NCBI GenBank assembly: GCA_945870025.1
Contig: CAMBQN010000010.1
Span: 27,715 to 91,714, forward strand
DNA from: Akkermansia muciniphila
GTDB lineage: Bacteria > Verrucomicrobiota > Kiritimatiellia > RFP12 > JAAYNR01
Length of the DNA stretch: 64,000 bases
Direction of reading: 5' to 3'
Part shown: one piece after another, positions 9,328 to 16,053 of the stretch
Numbering within the stretch: position 1 is the first letter of the stretch
Layout: each line of letters begins with the position of its first letter
Notes under the pieces: model-generated
The model's input: only the letters and a program-made list of their open reading frames with translations
The model's database searches: none
What the model was told of the DNA's origin: nothing
Program-made: the position numbers and the translations under genes

Positions 9328-9579
9328 TCAGTATTGTTTTTCGTATTCACCCGCGCTGATTTTCTTCAGTTTGCTGAAGCCGGCATTCTTGGCGCGCTGG
9401 TCCAGCGAGGCTTGAGAACGGCCGATGGCGGGTAGGGAAAGGCGCTTGCGGATCGGCGCGCCGCAGTCGGGGCAGGCGGTCAGCCGTGGCGCATCGAGGG
9501 ACTGATAACGCTCGAATCCCGTGAGGCAGGTCGGACAGGAACGGGCGGGGTCTGACGCTTCGTAGTCGTAGTTGGGCAT
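9328..9579 (-). CDS. FmdB-type zinc ribbon protein
   Basis: The 83-residue product begins MPNYDYEA, the usual opening of FmdB-family putative regulatory proteins. It carries two CxxC pairs (CPTC and CPDC) 22 residues apart that would bind one zinc. The C-terminus is basic and Lys/Gln-rich. ATG 9579 has ggag seven bases upstream, and the longer frame upstream has no family match. The gene lies immediately before dnaE. The molecular function of the family is not established. Confidence 0.7.
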   Translation of the reverse strand: MPNYDYEASDPARSCPTCLTGFERYQSLDAPRLTACPDCGAPIRKRLSLPAIGRSQASLDQRAKNAGFSKLKKISAGEYEKQY

Positions 9580-9649
9580 GGGGGTCTCCAATACTGAAAA
9601 GCTGAAAACTGAAAACTGAAAGCTTTTGTACATTTCTCCTCCGCCATCG

Positions 9650-10552
9650 CTATCTCGCGGGCGCGGGCTCTGGGGCGCCGGATGGCGCTTCAATCGTGAC
9701 GCGGAGCGTGATTTGCATGGACGAGGCGTCGCGTGTGCGGGCCAGCCCCGCCAAGAAAATCCGGTAGAAGTCGGCGTTCTCTCCGAATGTGGCGAGCGTG
9801 ACGGTTGCGCCGTCATTGGCGGTCAGCGTGGTCGCCAGTTGCGTGTAGCGAATCCGCTGCGACCGGCCGCTGGATACGCCCGAAAGCTCGGGCGTCAGCG
9901 TGAGCTGGACTCCGGGACCGTCACCGATGATGCGGGCGCGCACATCCAGCGAAGCCCCCACGTTGCGGAGGGTCACCTCGCGGGCGATGTAGCCGTAATG
10001 GCGGCCCAGAACGATCAGCTCGTCGACGAAAGGAACAGTCTCGCCGACCCGTAGCGAGGCCTCGGAGCCGCTTTGCACCAGAAGCCGCTGGCGGGTCTGC
10101 GCGGTGGTGGCGGTCGTGCGCGACTCGGCCCGCGGCGTGATGTGAGCCGTGCCGCTGACCCCTGCGTGGGTGACCATCACGCTACCTGAACCGCGGACCG
10201 ACGCCTCCGATTCGGAGGTGTTGCGTTGCTCGTCAAAGGAGACTTCAATGCGCACGTTGCGGCGGGGTGCGTTCAGGTCGCGCAATGCGTCCCGCAGGAT
10301 CCGATGCGCCTCCGGAGAGCCGTAGACCAGAAGCTTGTTATTCGGCTTGTAATAGGTGAGCTTGGCGCGATCTCCGACCATCTCCTGCAGCGCCGCAGCC
10401 GTCTCATCGGAGTCCACGGTGACCATGCCGTAGGAGGCGAAATAGACGTTGGTTCCAGAGGACGCCGGGCTGGCGGCCGTGGGCTGAGTCTGTGTTCGTG
10501 CCACGCCGGCGATCAGGCCGATGGCGATAATCAAGATGGCGGGAGTATTCAT
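9650..10552 (-). CDS. Small secretin-like protein (N-domain plus short beta region)
   Basis: A 300-residue protein with a signal peptide from ATG 10552 (MNTPAILIIAIGLIAGVART). Residues about 35-110 resemble the secretin N0/N1 'short domain' (TYYKPNNKLLVYGSPEAHRI, then NAPRRNVRIEV). The second half (RVGETVPFVDELI through NDGATVTLATF) resembles the secretin beta-core but is too short for a full gated channel. It ends in a Pro/Ala tail. It could be a periplasmic partner of a type II or type IV pilus secretin; no other secretion genes are in the window. The upstream extension to 10609 lacks signal character. Confidence 0.55.
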   Translation of the reverse strand: MNTPAILIIAIGLIAGVARTQTQPTAASPASSGTNVYFASYGMVTVDSDETAAALQEMVGDRAKLTYYKPNNKLLVYGSPEAHRILRDALRDLNAPRRNVRIEVSFDEQRNTSESEASVRGSGSVMVTHAGVSGTAHITPRAESRTTATTAQTRQRLLVQSGSEASLRVGETVPFVDELIVLGRHYGYIAREVTLRNVGASLDVRARIIGDGPGVQLTLTPELSGVSSGRSQRIRYTQLATTLTANDGATVTLATFGENADFYRIFLAGLARTRDASSMQITLRVTIEAPSGAPEPAPAR

Positions 10553-10605
10553 AGGGAACGCACGCAAATGAATGAGAGGGACTATAGTCCTTTGAATGGC
10601 CCTTG

Positions 10606-10614
10606 TCAACGAAG
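10606..10614. repeat. Left target-site duplication of the MITE (tcaacgaag)
   Basis: The nine bases tcaacgaag directly abut the left terminal inverted repeat, and the same nine bases recur at 10763-10771 directly after the right one. Confidence 0.85.
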
Positions 10615-10762
10615 CAGCAATTCTAATTATGGCAGCCGCTATCGGGATCCAAATCGGGATCGGGACCGAAATAGACGAGAAAGCGAGGAATTCGACCCCG
10701 ATAGCGATAGCGATTTCGATTTCGATTTCGACTGTACGGATGTGCCATAATTAGAATTGCTG
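10615..10762. mobile_element. Non-autonomous MITE-like element, 148 bp
   Basis: The ends are a perfect 20-base inverted repeat: cagcaattctaattatggca at 10615-10634 and its exact complement at 10743-10762. The 9-base direct duplications on both sides are what a transposition event leaves. The interior is made of hexamer-like units (cgggat, cgattt) and encodes nothing. It lies between the secretin-like gene and hicA, 46 bases before the hicA start, so it may have altered hicA expression. The mobilising transposase is not in the window. Confidence 0.85.
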
Positions 10763-10771
10763 TCAACGAAG
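10763..10771. repeat. Right target-site duplication of the MITE
   Basis: tcaacgaag, identical to 10606-10614. Confidence 0.85.
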
Positions 10772-10790
10772 ACTGTTCGTTGACTCACAG

Positions 10791-10807
10791 AGTACTAGTA
10801 TAGTACT
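10791..10807 (+). promoter_or_regulatory. Repeat-rich possible operator just before hicA
   Basis: Two self-complementary agtact hexamers flank agtat immediately before the hicA ATG. HicB antitoxins commonly repress their own operon from such sites. A ttgact box lies at 10780-10785 but its spacing to a -10 is poor, so the promoter is not defined. Confidence 0.35.
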
Positions 10808-11011
10808 ATGACGGACATGCTAAAGATAATCAGAGAGCTGATCCGCACCCTCAAGAAGGCGGGATTTGTGGACCGTGGTGGCAAAGGCAGTCACAGGAAC
10901 TTCTCGCACGCCTGCGGCTCAAAGATCACTCTCAGCGGGAACCCTTCGCATGACGCGAAGGGGTATCAAGAACGAGATGTAGAGAAAGTAGTTCGCGAGG
11001 TGACAGAATGA
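10808..11011 (+). CDS. hicA: HicA-family mRNA interferase toxin
   Basis: The 67-residue product has the HicA fold signature: an N-terminal helix (IIRELIRTLKKAGF), a Gly-rich turn and the active-site His in GGKGSHRNFSH, then GNPSHDAKGYQ and a C-terminal helix. HicA toxins are double-stranded-RNA-binding-fold RNases that cleave mRNA. The stop overlaps the hicB start in ATGA, so translation is coupled. A second in-frame ATG at 10817 is an equally good start. Confidence 0.85.
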   Translation: MTDMLKIIRELIRTLKKAGFVDRGGKGSHRNFSHACGSKITLSGNPSHDAKGYQERDVEKVVREVTE

Positions 11012-11406
11012 AGACAAGTGATCACTACCTCAAGATTGTGGAATGGTCGGAAGAGGATCAGTGCTACATTGGCACATGCCCTGGACTTATGCTTGGCGGT
11101 GTTCACGGCGACAACGAGGCCAAGGTCTATAAAGAACTCTGTCAGGCCGTGGAGGAGTGGATCACAATCTATCAAGAGGATGGCGCGTCCCTTCCCGCAG
11201 CCACTGCGGGCAGGGAATTCTCTGGAAAATTCGTTATCAGAGTTGGCAAGGATTTGCATAAGGCTCTTGCTGTCGATGCGCTACGATATGGTGAGAGCCT
11301 GAACTCCTTCTGCGTGGATGTCTTGCGCGAGGAGAGAGCACACTATGGGGAGAACCAGCGGGTGCAACGTATTTCTGGACGGACGATCCCTTCCAGAAAA
11401 CGCTGA
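11008..11406 (+). CDS. hicB: HicB-family antitoxin
   Basis: The 132-residue product has an N-terminal HicB domain with the typical WSEEDQCYIGTCPGL and GGVHGD turn, and a helical region (AVEEWITIYQEDG). A C-terminal ribbon-helix-helix-like DNA-binding region follows (GKFVIRVGKDLHKALAVDA, then SLNSFCVDVLREE). It would neutralise HicA and repress the operon. Order (toxin first) and coupling are as usual for hicAB. The module lies directly downstream of a MITE. Confidence 0.85.
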   Translation: MKTSDHYLKIVEWSEEDQCYIGTCPGLMLGGVHGDNEAKVYKELCQAVEEWITIYQEDGASLPAATAGREFSGKFVIRVGKDLHKALAVDALRYGESLNSFCVDVLREERAHYGENQRVQRISGRTIPSRKR

Positions 11407-11532
11407 CCCCTATCGTTGGGCATGAGAAGAGGAACCCCCAATAAGAGGCCCATTGCGCCAAAAACAAACACTTTGTTTTCCCCAGGGAAAGGCTTATGCT
11501 ATCCATCCTTGACTGAAACGATTGGATACACC

Positions 11533-12318
11533 ATGTCCGGCAGTGACTTTCACATTCAGTTTCTGGGAACCGGCACGTCAGTCGGCATTCCGATGATCGG
11601 CTGCCGCTGTCCGGTCTGCCATTCCGCCGACCTCCGCAACCGGCGGCGGCGCACGAGCGTCTATGTGTCGGCCGGCGAGACGCGGATACTGGTGGACACG
11701 CCTCCCGATTTTCGGGAACAGGCGCTGACGTTTCAGGTGCCTCGAATTGATGCGGTTGTGTTTACCCATGCGCATGCCGATCATGTCTTCGGGTTTGACG
11801 ACATCCGCCGCTTCAATACTATGCAGGGGCAGGCAATCCCCGTGTATGCACAAAAAGAGACGCTGGCTGAAATTCGCCGGATCTTCAACTACGTGGGGAC
11901 AGTGCGCAAGCCGGGGATTTATCGGCCGCTGGCCGAGTTTTGCGAAATCGCGGCGCCGTTTGTGGTTGGCGATGTGCGGGTGCAGCCGATTCCTGTCGCG
12001 CACGGCGACGGGCAGGTGTGTGGCTTCCGGTTTGACTGGGGGGGGCGCGCGGTGGGCATTGTTCCTGATTGTCACCACATGCCCGAAGCGTCTGTCGAGG
12101 CACTGCGAGGCGTTGACCTGATGGTTCTGGACGCGCTCCGCTATGTGCCCCACGACACGCATTTCACGGTGGACGAATCGCTCGACTGTCTGCGGCGGAT
12201 CGGCGCGCCGCAGGCCTATCTGATCCATCTGTGCCATGATCTGGAACACGCCACGCTCCAGTCGGAGTTGCCATCCGGTGTCGATGTCAGTTACGATGGG
12301 TTGGTGGCAGAGGTTTAG
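11533..12318 (+). CDS. PhnP-like metallo-beta-lactamase-fold phosphodiesterase
   Basis: The 261-residue MBL-fold hydrolase carries the dinuclear metal motif HAHADH followed by GFDD and further His/Asp ligands (VAHGDG, PDCHHMP, HLCHDL). The N-terminal CRCPVCHS pair is typical of the PhnP/YcbJ group, whose members hydrolyse cyclic phosphodiesters such as phosphoribosyl 1,2-cyclic phosphate. No phn genes are nearby, so the substrate is unknown. ATG 11533 opens directly on the first beta strand (FHIQFLGTGTS); the upstream in-frame extension has no homology. Confidence 0.8.
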   Translation: MSGSDFHIQFLGTGTSVGIPMIGCRCPVCHSADLRNRRRRTSVYVSAGETRILVDTPPDFREQALTFQVPRIDAVVFTHAHADHVFGFDDIRRFNTMQGQAIPVYAQKETLAEIRRIFNYVGTVRKPGIYRPLAEFCEIAAPFVVGDVRVQPIPVAHGDGQVCGFRFDWGGRAVGIVPDCHHMPEASVEALRGVDLMVLDALRYVPHDTHFTVDESLDCLRRIGAPQAYLIHLCHDLEHATLQSELPSGVDVSYDGLVAEV

Positions 12319-12346
12319 CCGAAGAGATTCCGAGAAGGGGAGTAAG

Positions 12347-13198
12347 ATGACAAAAAAAATAATGGTTGGATTCGGAGCCTGGGTCTCTGTGGCTGCGCTG
12401 TGGTGCAGTGCGCAGGAGATGGGTCTTTTGTTGCATACGCCCAACACGGTTTACCTGGTGGGCGAGCCGATTGTGGCCGATGTTCGCATACACAACCGGA
12501 CGACCCGGGCGTTTGAGGTGAAAAAAGGTTTGGAAGGGTCGCAACTGACGCTGCGCATCACGCGGGGAGAAGATCAGGTTTCGATCGAGCCGTTTGATCC
12601 GCAATCCGTGATCGCCGAGGTGACCCTCGCGGCGACCGCAGTCTGGGAAGGGCGCATCGAAATCACCCGTTATTTCCCCGTGCGCGATCCGGGACGGTAT
12701 CTCATGCGGCTGGTGACCGTTCATGCCGGGACGCGCTATGAATCGTCTCCGAGGTCGTTTGACGTAGTCCCCGGTCTTGAACTGGCCACGGTGGCCCAGG
12801 TGTTCCCGGGCCAGCCGCCGCGCCAGCGTAAGATGCGGCTCGTCTACTGGGTGCGCAGCCAGATGGAGGAACTGTTTTTGGAGGTTAAAGATGAGCCGGA
12901 AGCCCGCATCTGGCGCACCTATAGCCTCGGACCCGTGCTGCGGACCACCGCGCCCACAGTAGATATCGCACCAGACGGGATGCTGTCGATTATCCATCGC
13001 GCCACGCCCGACGTGTTTGTCAAGACGCAGATTAAGTCCGAAGAAACGACGGTGATGTTCCTCGGTCAGGAAAAACTGCTCGATCCAGTCACATCCGCCA
13101 GCAGGCGGATGCTGCCCTTTCAAAAGATGGCGATGGACGATGCCATTGATCGGCGCGAGAAATCCAAGAATAAGGGCGGGTGGTGGCGGTTCTGGTAA
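12347..13198 (+). CDS. Secreted protein of unknown function
   Basis: The 283-residue product has an N-terminal signal peptide (KIMVGFGAWVSVAALWCSAQ). ATG 12347 has gaaggggag upstream, and the longer frame overlaps the previous gene without signal character. Residues 30-150 look like one Ig-like beta-sandwich (NTVYLVGEPIVADVRIHN) and the rest resembles nothing I can name. It ends in a basic Trp-rich tail (GGWWRFW). A small hairpin (catccgcc-agca-ggcggatg, about 13094-13113) lies within the coding sequence near the 3' end. It lies between a PhnP-like gene and a dehydrogenase gene, all on the plus strand with short gaps. Confidence 0.6.
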   Translation: MTKKIMVGFGAWVSVAALWCSAQEMGLLLHTPNTVYLVGEPIVADVRIHNRTTRAFEVKKGLEGSQLTLRITRGEDQVSIEPFDPQSVIAEVTLAATAVWEGRIEITRYFPVRDPGRYLMRLVTVHAGTRYESSPRSFDVVPGLELATVAQVFPGQPPRQRKMRLVYWVRSQMEELFLEVKDEPEARIWRTYSLGPVLRTTAPTVDIAPDGMLSIIHRATPDVFVKTQIKSEETTVMFLGQEKLLDPVTSASRRMLPFQKMAMDDAIDRREKSKNKGGWWRFW

Positions 13199-13209
13199 AA
13201 GGAGTGCGC

Positions 13210-14193
13210 ATGAATCCGGGAGCTGGAGCGCAGACAATGCCTGGGCGGGTTGCGGTTTGGCTGCATGCGGCCGTTCCTGCGTTCGCGCTGACGCCCGTGC
13301 AGGCGGATCGGCTGCGACGGGCGCTTCCGGGCGCGACGGTGACGGTGTATGACTCCGAGGATGCGTTCGCGCAGGGGCTGGCCGACGCCGAGATGGGGAT
13401 CGGCTGGCGTTTTCGGCAGGCCTGGATCGATGCCGCGCCCCGGCTTCAGTGGCTGGCCACGCCGGCGGCGGGGCGGGATTATTTCCAGTTGACGCTCCGG
13501 CCGGGGATACGGATGACTTACGGCACGTTTCAGGGACCCCTCATGGCGGAGACCGTGGCGGGGATGGTGCTGGGCGAAAGCCGCGGGCTGTTGGAAGGCG
13601 TCAGGTTGCAGACGACCGGGGAAGTCTGGCCGCGCGAGGCCCTCGCGCCGCGCCTGCGGAGGGTGCGCGGGACGCATGCGGTGATCGTCGGTTTCGGGCG
13701 GATCGGTGAATGGGTGGGACGCCTGCTCAAACCGTTTGGCGTGCGTGTGACGGGCATTCGGCGCAATCCGGAGGCCGACATCAGACCCTCATGGATGGGA
13801 CCTGAGGATCGAATCCTTCCCGCTTCACAACTGGATGCCGCACTGGCGGATGCCGACCATGTGATCCTCGTGCTGCCGCGCAGCGCACAGACCGACCGAC
13901 TCATGGACGCTGGAAGACTGGCGCTGATGCCGCCACGGGCGGTCCTCTACAATGTCGGACGCGGCAATACGGTCGATGAGAACGCCCTAACACAGGCGCT
14001 GCGCGACGGGCGCCTGCGCGGCGCCTGCCTGGATGTTTTCAGCCGCGAGCCGCTGCCCCCTGATTCGCCGCTGCTGCAGACACCCAACCTATACCGGATG
14101 CCCCATCTAGCCGCCGTCGCTCCAGAATATCTCGACGACTATATTGATGAGCTGGCGGGATTGTGGCGGGCCGATGCGGACCGTGAGGAATGA
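13210..14193 (+). CDS. D-isomer specific 2-hydroxyacid dehydrogenase family protein
   Basis: A 327-residue NAD(P)-dependent dehydrogenase. It has the Rossmann motif (VIVGFGRIGEWVG), the substrate-binding and catalytic Arg in NVGRGNTVDE, the catalytic Glu in FSREPLP, and a His in RMPHLAA. This is the Arg-Glu-His set of the family (glyoxylate, hydroxypyruvate or lactate-type substrates). ATG 13210 follows aaaaggag directly. The gap to the preceding gene is 11 bases, so cotranscription is likely. The substrate is not predictable from sequence. Confidence 0.85.
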   Translation: MNPGAGAQTMPGRVAVWLHAAVPAFALTPVQADRLRRALPGATVTVYDSEDAFAQGLADAEMGIGWRFRQAWIDAAPRLQWLATPAAGRDYFQLTLRPGIRMTYGTFQGPLMAETVAGMVLGESRGLLEGVRLQTTGEVWPREALAPRLRRVRGTHAVIVGFGRIGEWVGRLLKPFGVRVTGIRRNPEADIRPSWMGPEDRILPASQLDAALADADHVILVLPRSAQTDRLMDAGRLALMPPRAVLYNVGRGNTVDENALTQALRDGRLRGACLDVFSREPLPPDSPLLQTPNLYRMPHLAAVAPEYLDDYIDELAGLWRADADREE

Positions 14194-14202
14194 GGACCAT
14201 CC

Positions 14203-14562
14203 ATGCCATTCGACTGGAGCCGGGTGACGCCTTTTCAGAGGCGGGTGTATGAGGTGCTGTTGGAAGTGCCTCCAGGACGGGTCACAACGTACGGACGACT
14301 GGCGTCCCGAATTGGATGCCGTTCGTCTCGGGCGGTCGGGCAGGCGCTCGGAGCCAATCCGTTCGCTCCGGATGTGCCGTGTCACCGCGTGATCGCCGGC
14401 ACGCTTACTGCGGGTGGATTCAACCACGCGGCGACGGGATCTGCAATTGCGTGCAAACGACAACTACTGCTCGATGAAGGCGTCACATTTGACAGATCGG
14501 GAAGACTGGCCGATGTGTCACGCATCTGGCAGTGGGACAACGTCGGGCAGACGGGGCTGTGA
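14203..14562 (+). CDS. MGMT-type alkyltransferase domain protein
   Basis: The 119-residue protein is only the DNA-binding/active-site domain of O6-alkylguanine-DNA alkyltransferases. It has a winged-helix start (TPFQRRVYEVLLEVPPGRVTTYG), the Arg-containing turn (SSRAVGQALGANP), and PCHRV with the alkyl-acceptor Cys. Alkyltransferase-like (ATL) proteins have Trp or Ala in place of this Cys, so this one may be a true single-domain transferase. The usual N-terminal domain is absent. It starts 9 bases after the dehydrogenase stop. Confidence 0.8.
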   Translation: MPFDWSRVTPFQRRVYEVLLEVPPGRVTTYGRLASRIGCRSSRAVGQALGANPFAPDVPCHRVIAGTLTAGGFNHAATGSAIACKRQLLLDEGVTFDRSGRLADVSRIWQWDNVGQTGL

Positions 14563-14573
14563 ACCACAGTCTG

Positions 14574-14604
14574 GCGCGCCGGAGCCCGTGTGGCCCCGGC
14601 GCGC
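14574..14604. terminator. Bidirectional hairpin between convergent genes
   Basis: gcgcgccgg (14574-14582) and ccggcgcgc (14596-14604) form a perfect 9-bp GC stem with a 13-base loop in the 52-base gap between two convergent stops. No T-run follows, so termination is inferred from position. Confidence 0.55.
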
Positions 14605-14614
14605 ATGGCGCCTG

Positions 14615-15706
14615 CTAATCGATCAGCACGATCTTGGCTTTCGCCTTCAACCCATCGACGAAGGTTTCGTAGACTTTCGCCTTGGCCGTGTTCTTGAGCG
14701 ACTCGAGAATTTTTTCCTTCACCTCTGCGAAGGGGACATCGCTCGCGGGCGTCTTGGCGGTTACCTTGATGATATGGTAGCCGAACTCGGTTTTGACGGG
14801 GGCGCCAACCACATTCAGTTCCTGCGTAAAGGCAGCCGCGTCAAATTCCGGAACCATCTGCCCGCGGCTGAACGAACCGAGATCGCCGCCCTTTTCCTTG
14901 CTCGGGCACGATGAGTTGGCCTTTGCCAATGCGGCAAAGTCGCCGCCGTCAGCCAATTCCTTGGTGAGGCCGTCGATCTTTTTCTTGGCCGCCGCCCAGC
15001 CGGCGTCGTCTTTGGGTTCCGGCGTAATCAAGATGTGGCTCGCCTGAACCTTTCCTTCGGTTGAGAAATACTGAGTCTTCTTCTCGTTGTAGAACGCCAG
15101 AGCATCGGCCTCCTTGATTTCAGGCTGCTTTCCGCTCATCTCGGCATCCAGAATCTTCTCAACCTGCAAGCCCTCTTTGAGGTCCTCTTTCAGCGCGCTC
15201 ATTTCCATGCCGCGCATTTTCAGTTCGGCGTCAAGCGTCTTCCCCTGAGATTCGAGCATTTTCGAAATCTCATCGATCCGCTTGTTCATATCGGCGTCGC
15301 TTATTGTGATCTTCTGGCGGGCGATCTCATCCCGTACCAAGCGCTGCGCGATAAGCCCTTCAATGGCGCGCGTTTGCATTTCGGCGCGCATCTGCGCCTG
15401 AAATTGTGGGGGAACCCGATCACCGTACTGGGCGATCTGACGGTCGATCATCTGGGTCACGTCGGACTGCTTGATCTCGAACGTGCCGACACGCGCGACT
15501 ACTTTTGCAGGATCTACTGCGGGCGTGGCAGGCTTTTTGGCTGCTCCGACATCGTAATCGCCAAGGCTGGCCACGTCAGACGCCTTCGCTGTGATCGGTG
15601 CCGAGTTTGGCCCTTTGCCGCCAGCGCTCTTCTCTTCCTTGCAACTGGTAACCGTCGAAACAACAACAGCACAGGCCGCAACCGTCCATACACATTTAGT
15701 CATCAT
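14615..15706 (-). CDS. Parvulin-type peptidyl-prolyl isomerase lipoprotein (PpiC/SurA-like)
   Basis: The 363-residue product has a lipoprotein signal (VWTVAACAVVVSTVTSC with a lipobox Cys at residue 22), so it is probably anchored in a membrane facing the periplasm. A SurA-N-like helical region with an acidic/Lys-rich chaperone part follows at residues 65-215. A single parvulin domain (VQASHILITPEPKD through GYHIIKV) occupies about residues 225-335, complete with GGDLGSF. The role is folding of exported proteins, fitting a genome rich in secreted proteins. ATG 15706 has aaggaaag upstream. Confidence 0.85.
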   Translation of the reverse strand: MMTKCVWTVAACAVVVSTVTSCKEEKSAGGKGPNSAPITAKASDVASLGDYDVGAAKKPATPAVDPAKVVARVGTFEIKQSDVTQMIDRQIAQYGDRVPPQFQAQMRAEMQTRAIEGLIAQRLVRDEIARQKITISDADMNKRIDEISKMLESQGKTLDAELKMRGMEMSALKEDLKEGLQVEKILDAEMSGKQPEIKEADALAFYNEKKTQYFSTEGKVQASHILITPEPKDDAGWAAAKKKIDGLTKELADGGDFAALAKANSSCPSKEKGGDLGSFSRGQMVPEFDAAAFTQELNVVGAPVKTEFGYHIIKVTAKTPASDVPFAEVKEKILESLKNTAKAKVYETFVDGLKAKAKIVLID

Positions 15707-15817
15707 AATTCGTCTTTCCTTGAGAAAACGCCGAAAAACCCTTCAGCACGCGCATACAATCGCCGATTTCTATTCGTATGTCAAACGAAAACTCGCACTG
15801 AACTCCCCCTGTGGCGC

Positions 15818-16021
15818 ATCCCCGTTTCACTGACCTGTCAAGCGGGCGATCCTGTGGACAGCCCTGTGACGTGGGCTAGCGCCCCGGCCGACGCGGCAGC
15901 GGTGGCGCGGGACGTATCGGACCGCGCAGACGGTGTGAGCGGTCTCGTAGATCCCGCTCACCCGCTCACGCGCCGACCGGTGCGGTAGCGGCGGGCGATC
16001 GCAGGTCAGTGAAACGGGGAT
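15818..16021. repeat. 204-bp inverted-repeat-bounded element
   Basis: A perfect 20-base inverted repeat bounds the segment: atccccgtttcactgacctg at 15818-15837 and its complement at 16002-16021. Inside lies the 26-base dispersed repeat (15906-15931) shared with the 5.5 kb repeat field. No target-site duplication is evident and nothing is coded. It fills the 347-base gap between the parvulin gene and the DUF4838 gene. Confidence 0.7.
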
Positions 16022-16053
16022 TCGCCCTGGCTCAGCGAGCATGAGGGCGTCAC

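Noticed and set aside
7752..9359. A 535-codon plus-strand frame opposite dnaE
   Set aside because: It is antisense to unmistakable DnaE motifs and has GC-driven composition.
10780..10804. Sigma-70 promoter for hicAB (ttgact ... tatagt)
   Set aside because: The spacer is only about 13 bases, too short for a standard promoter.
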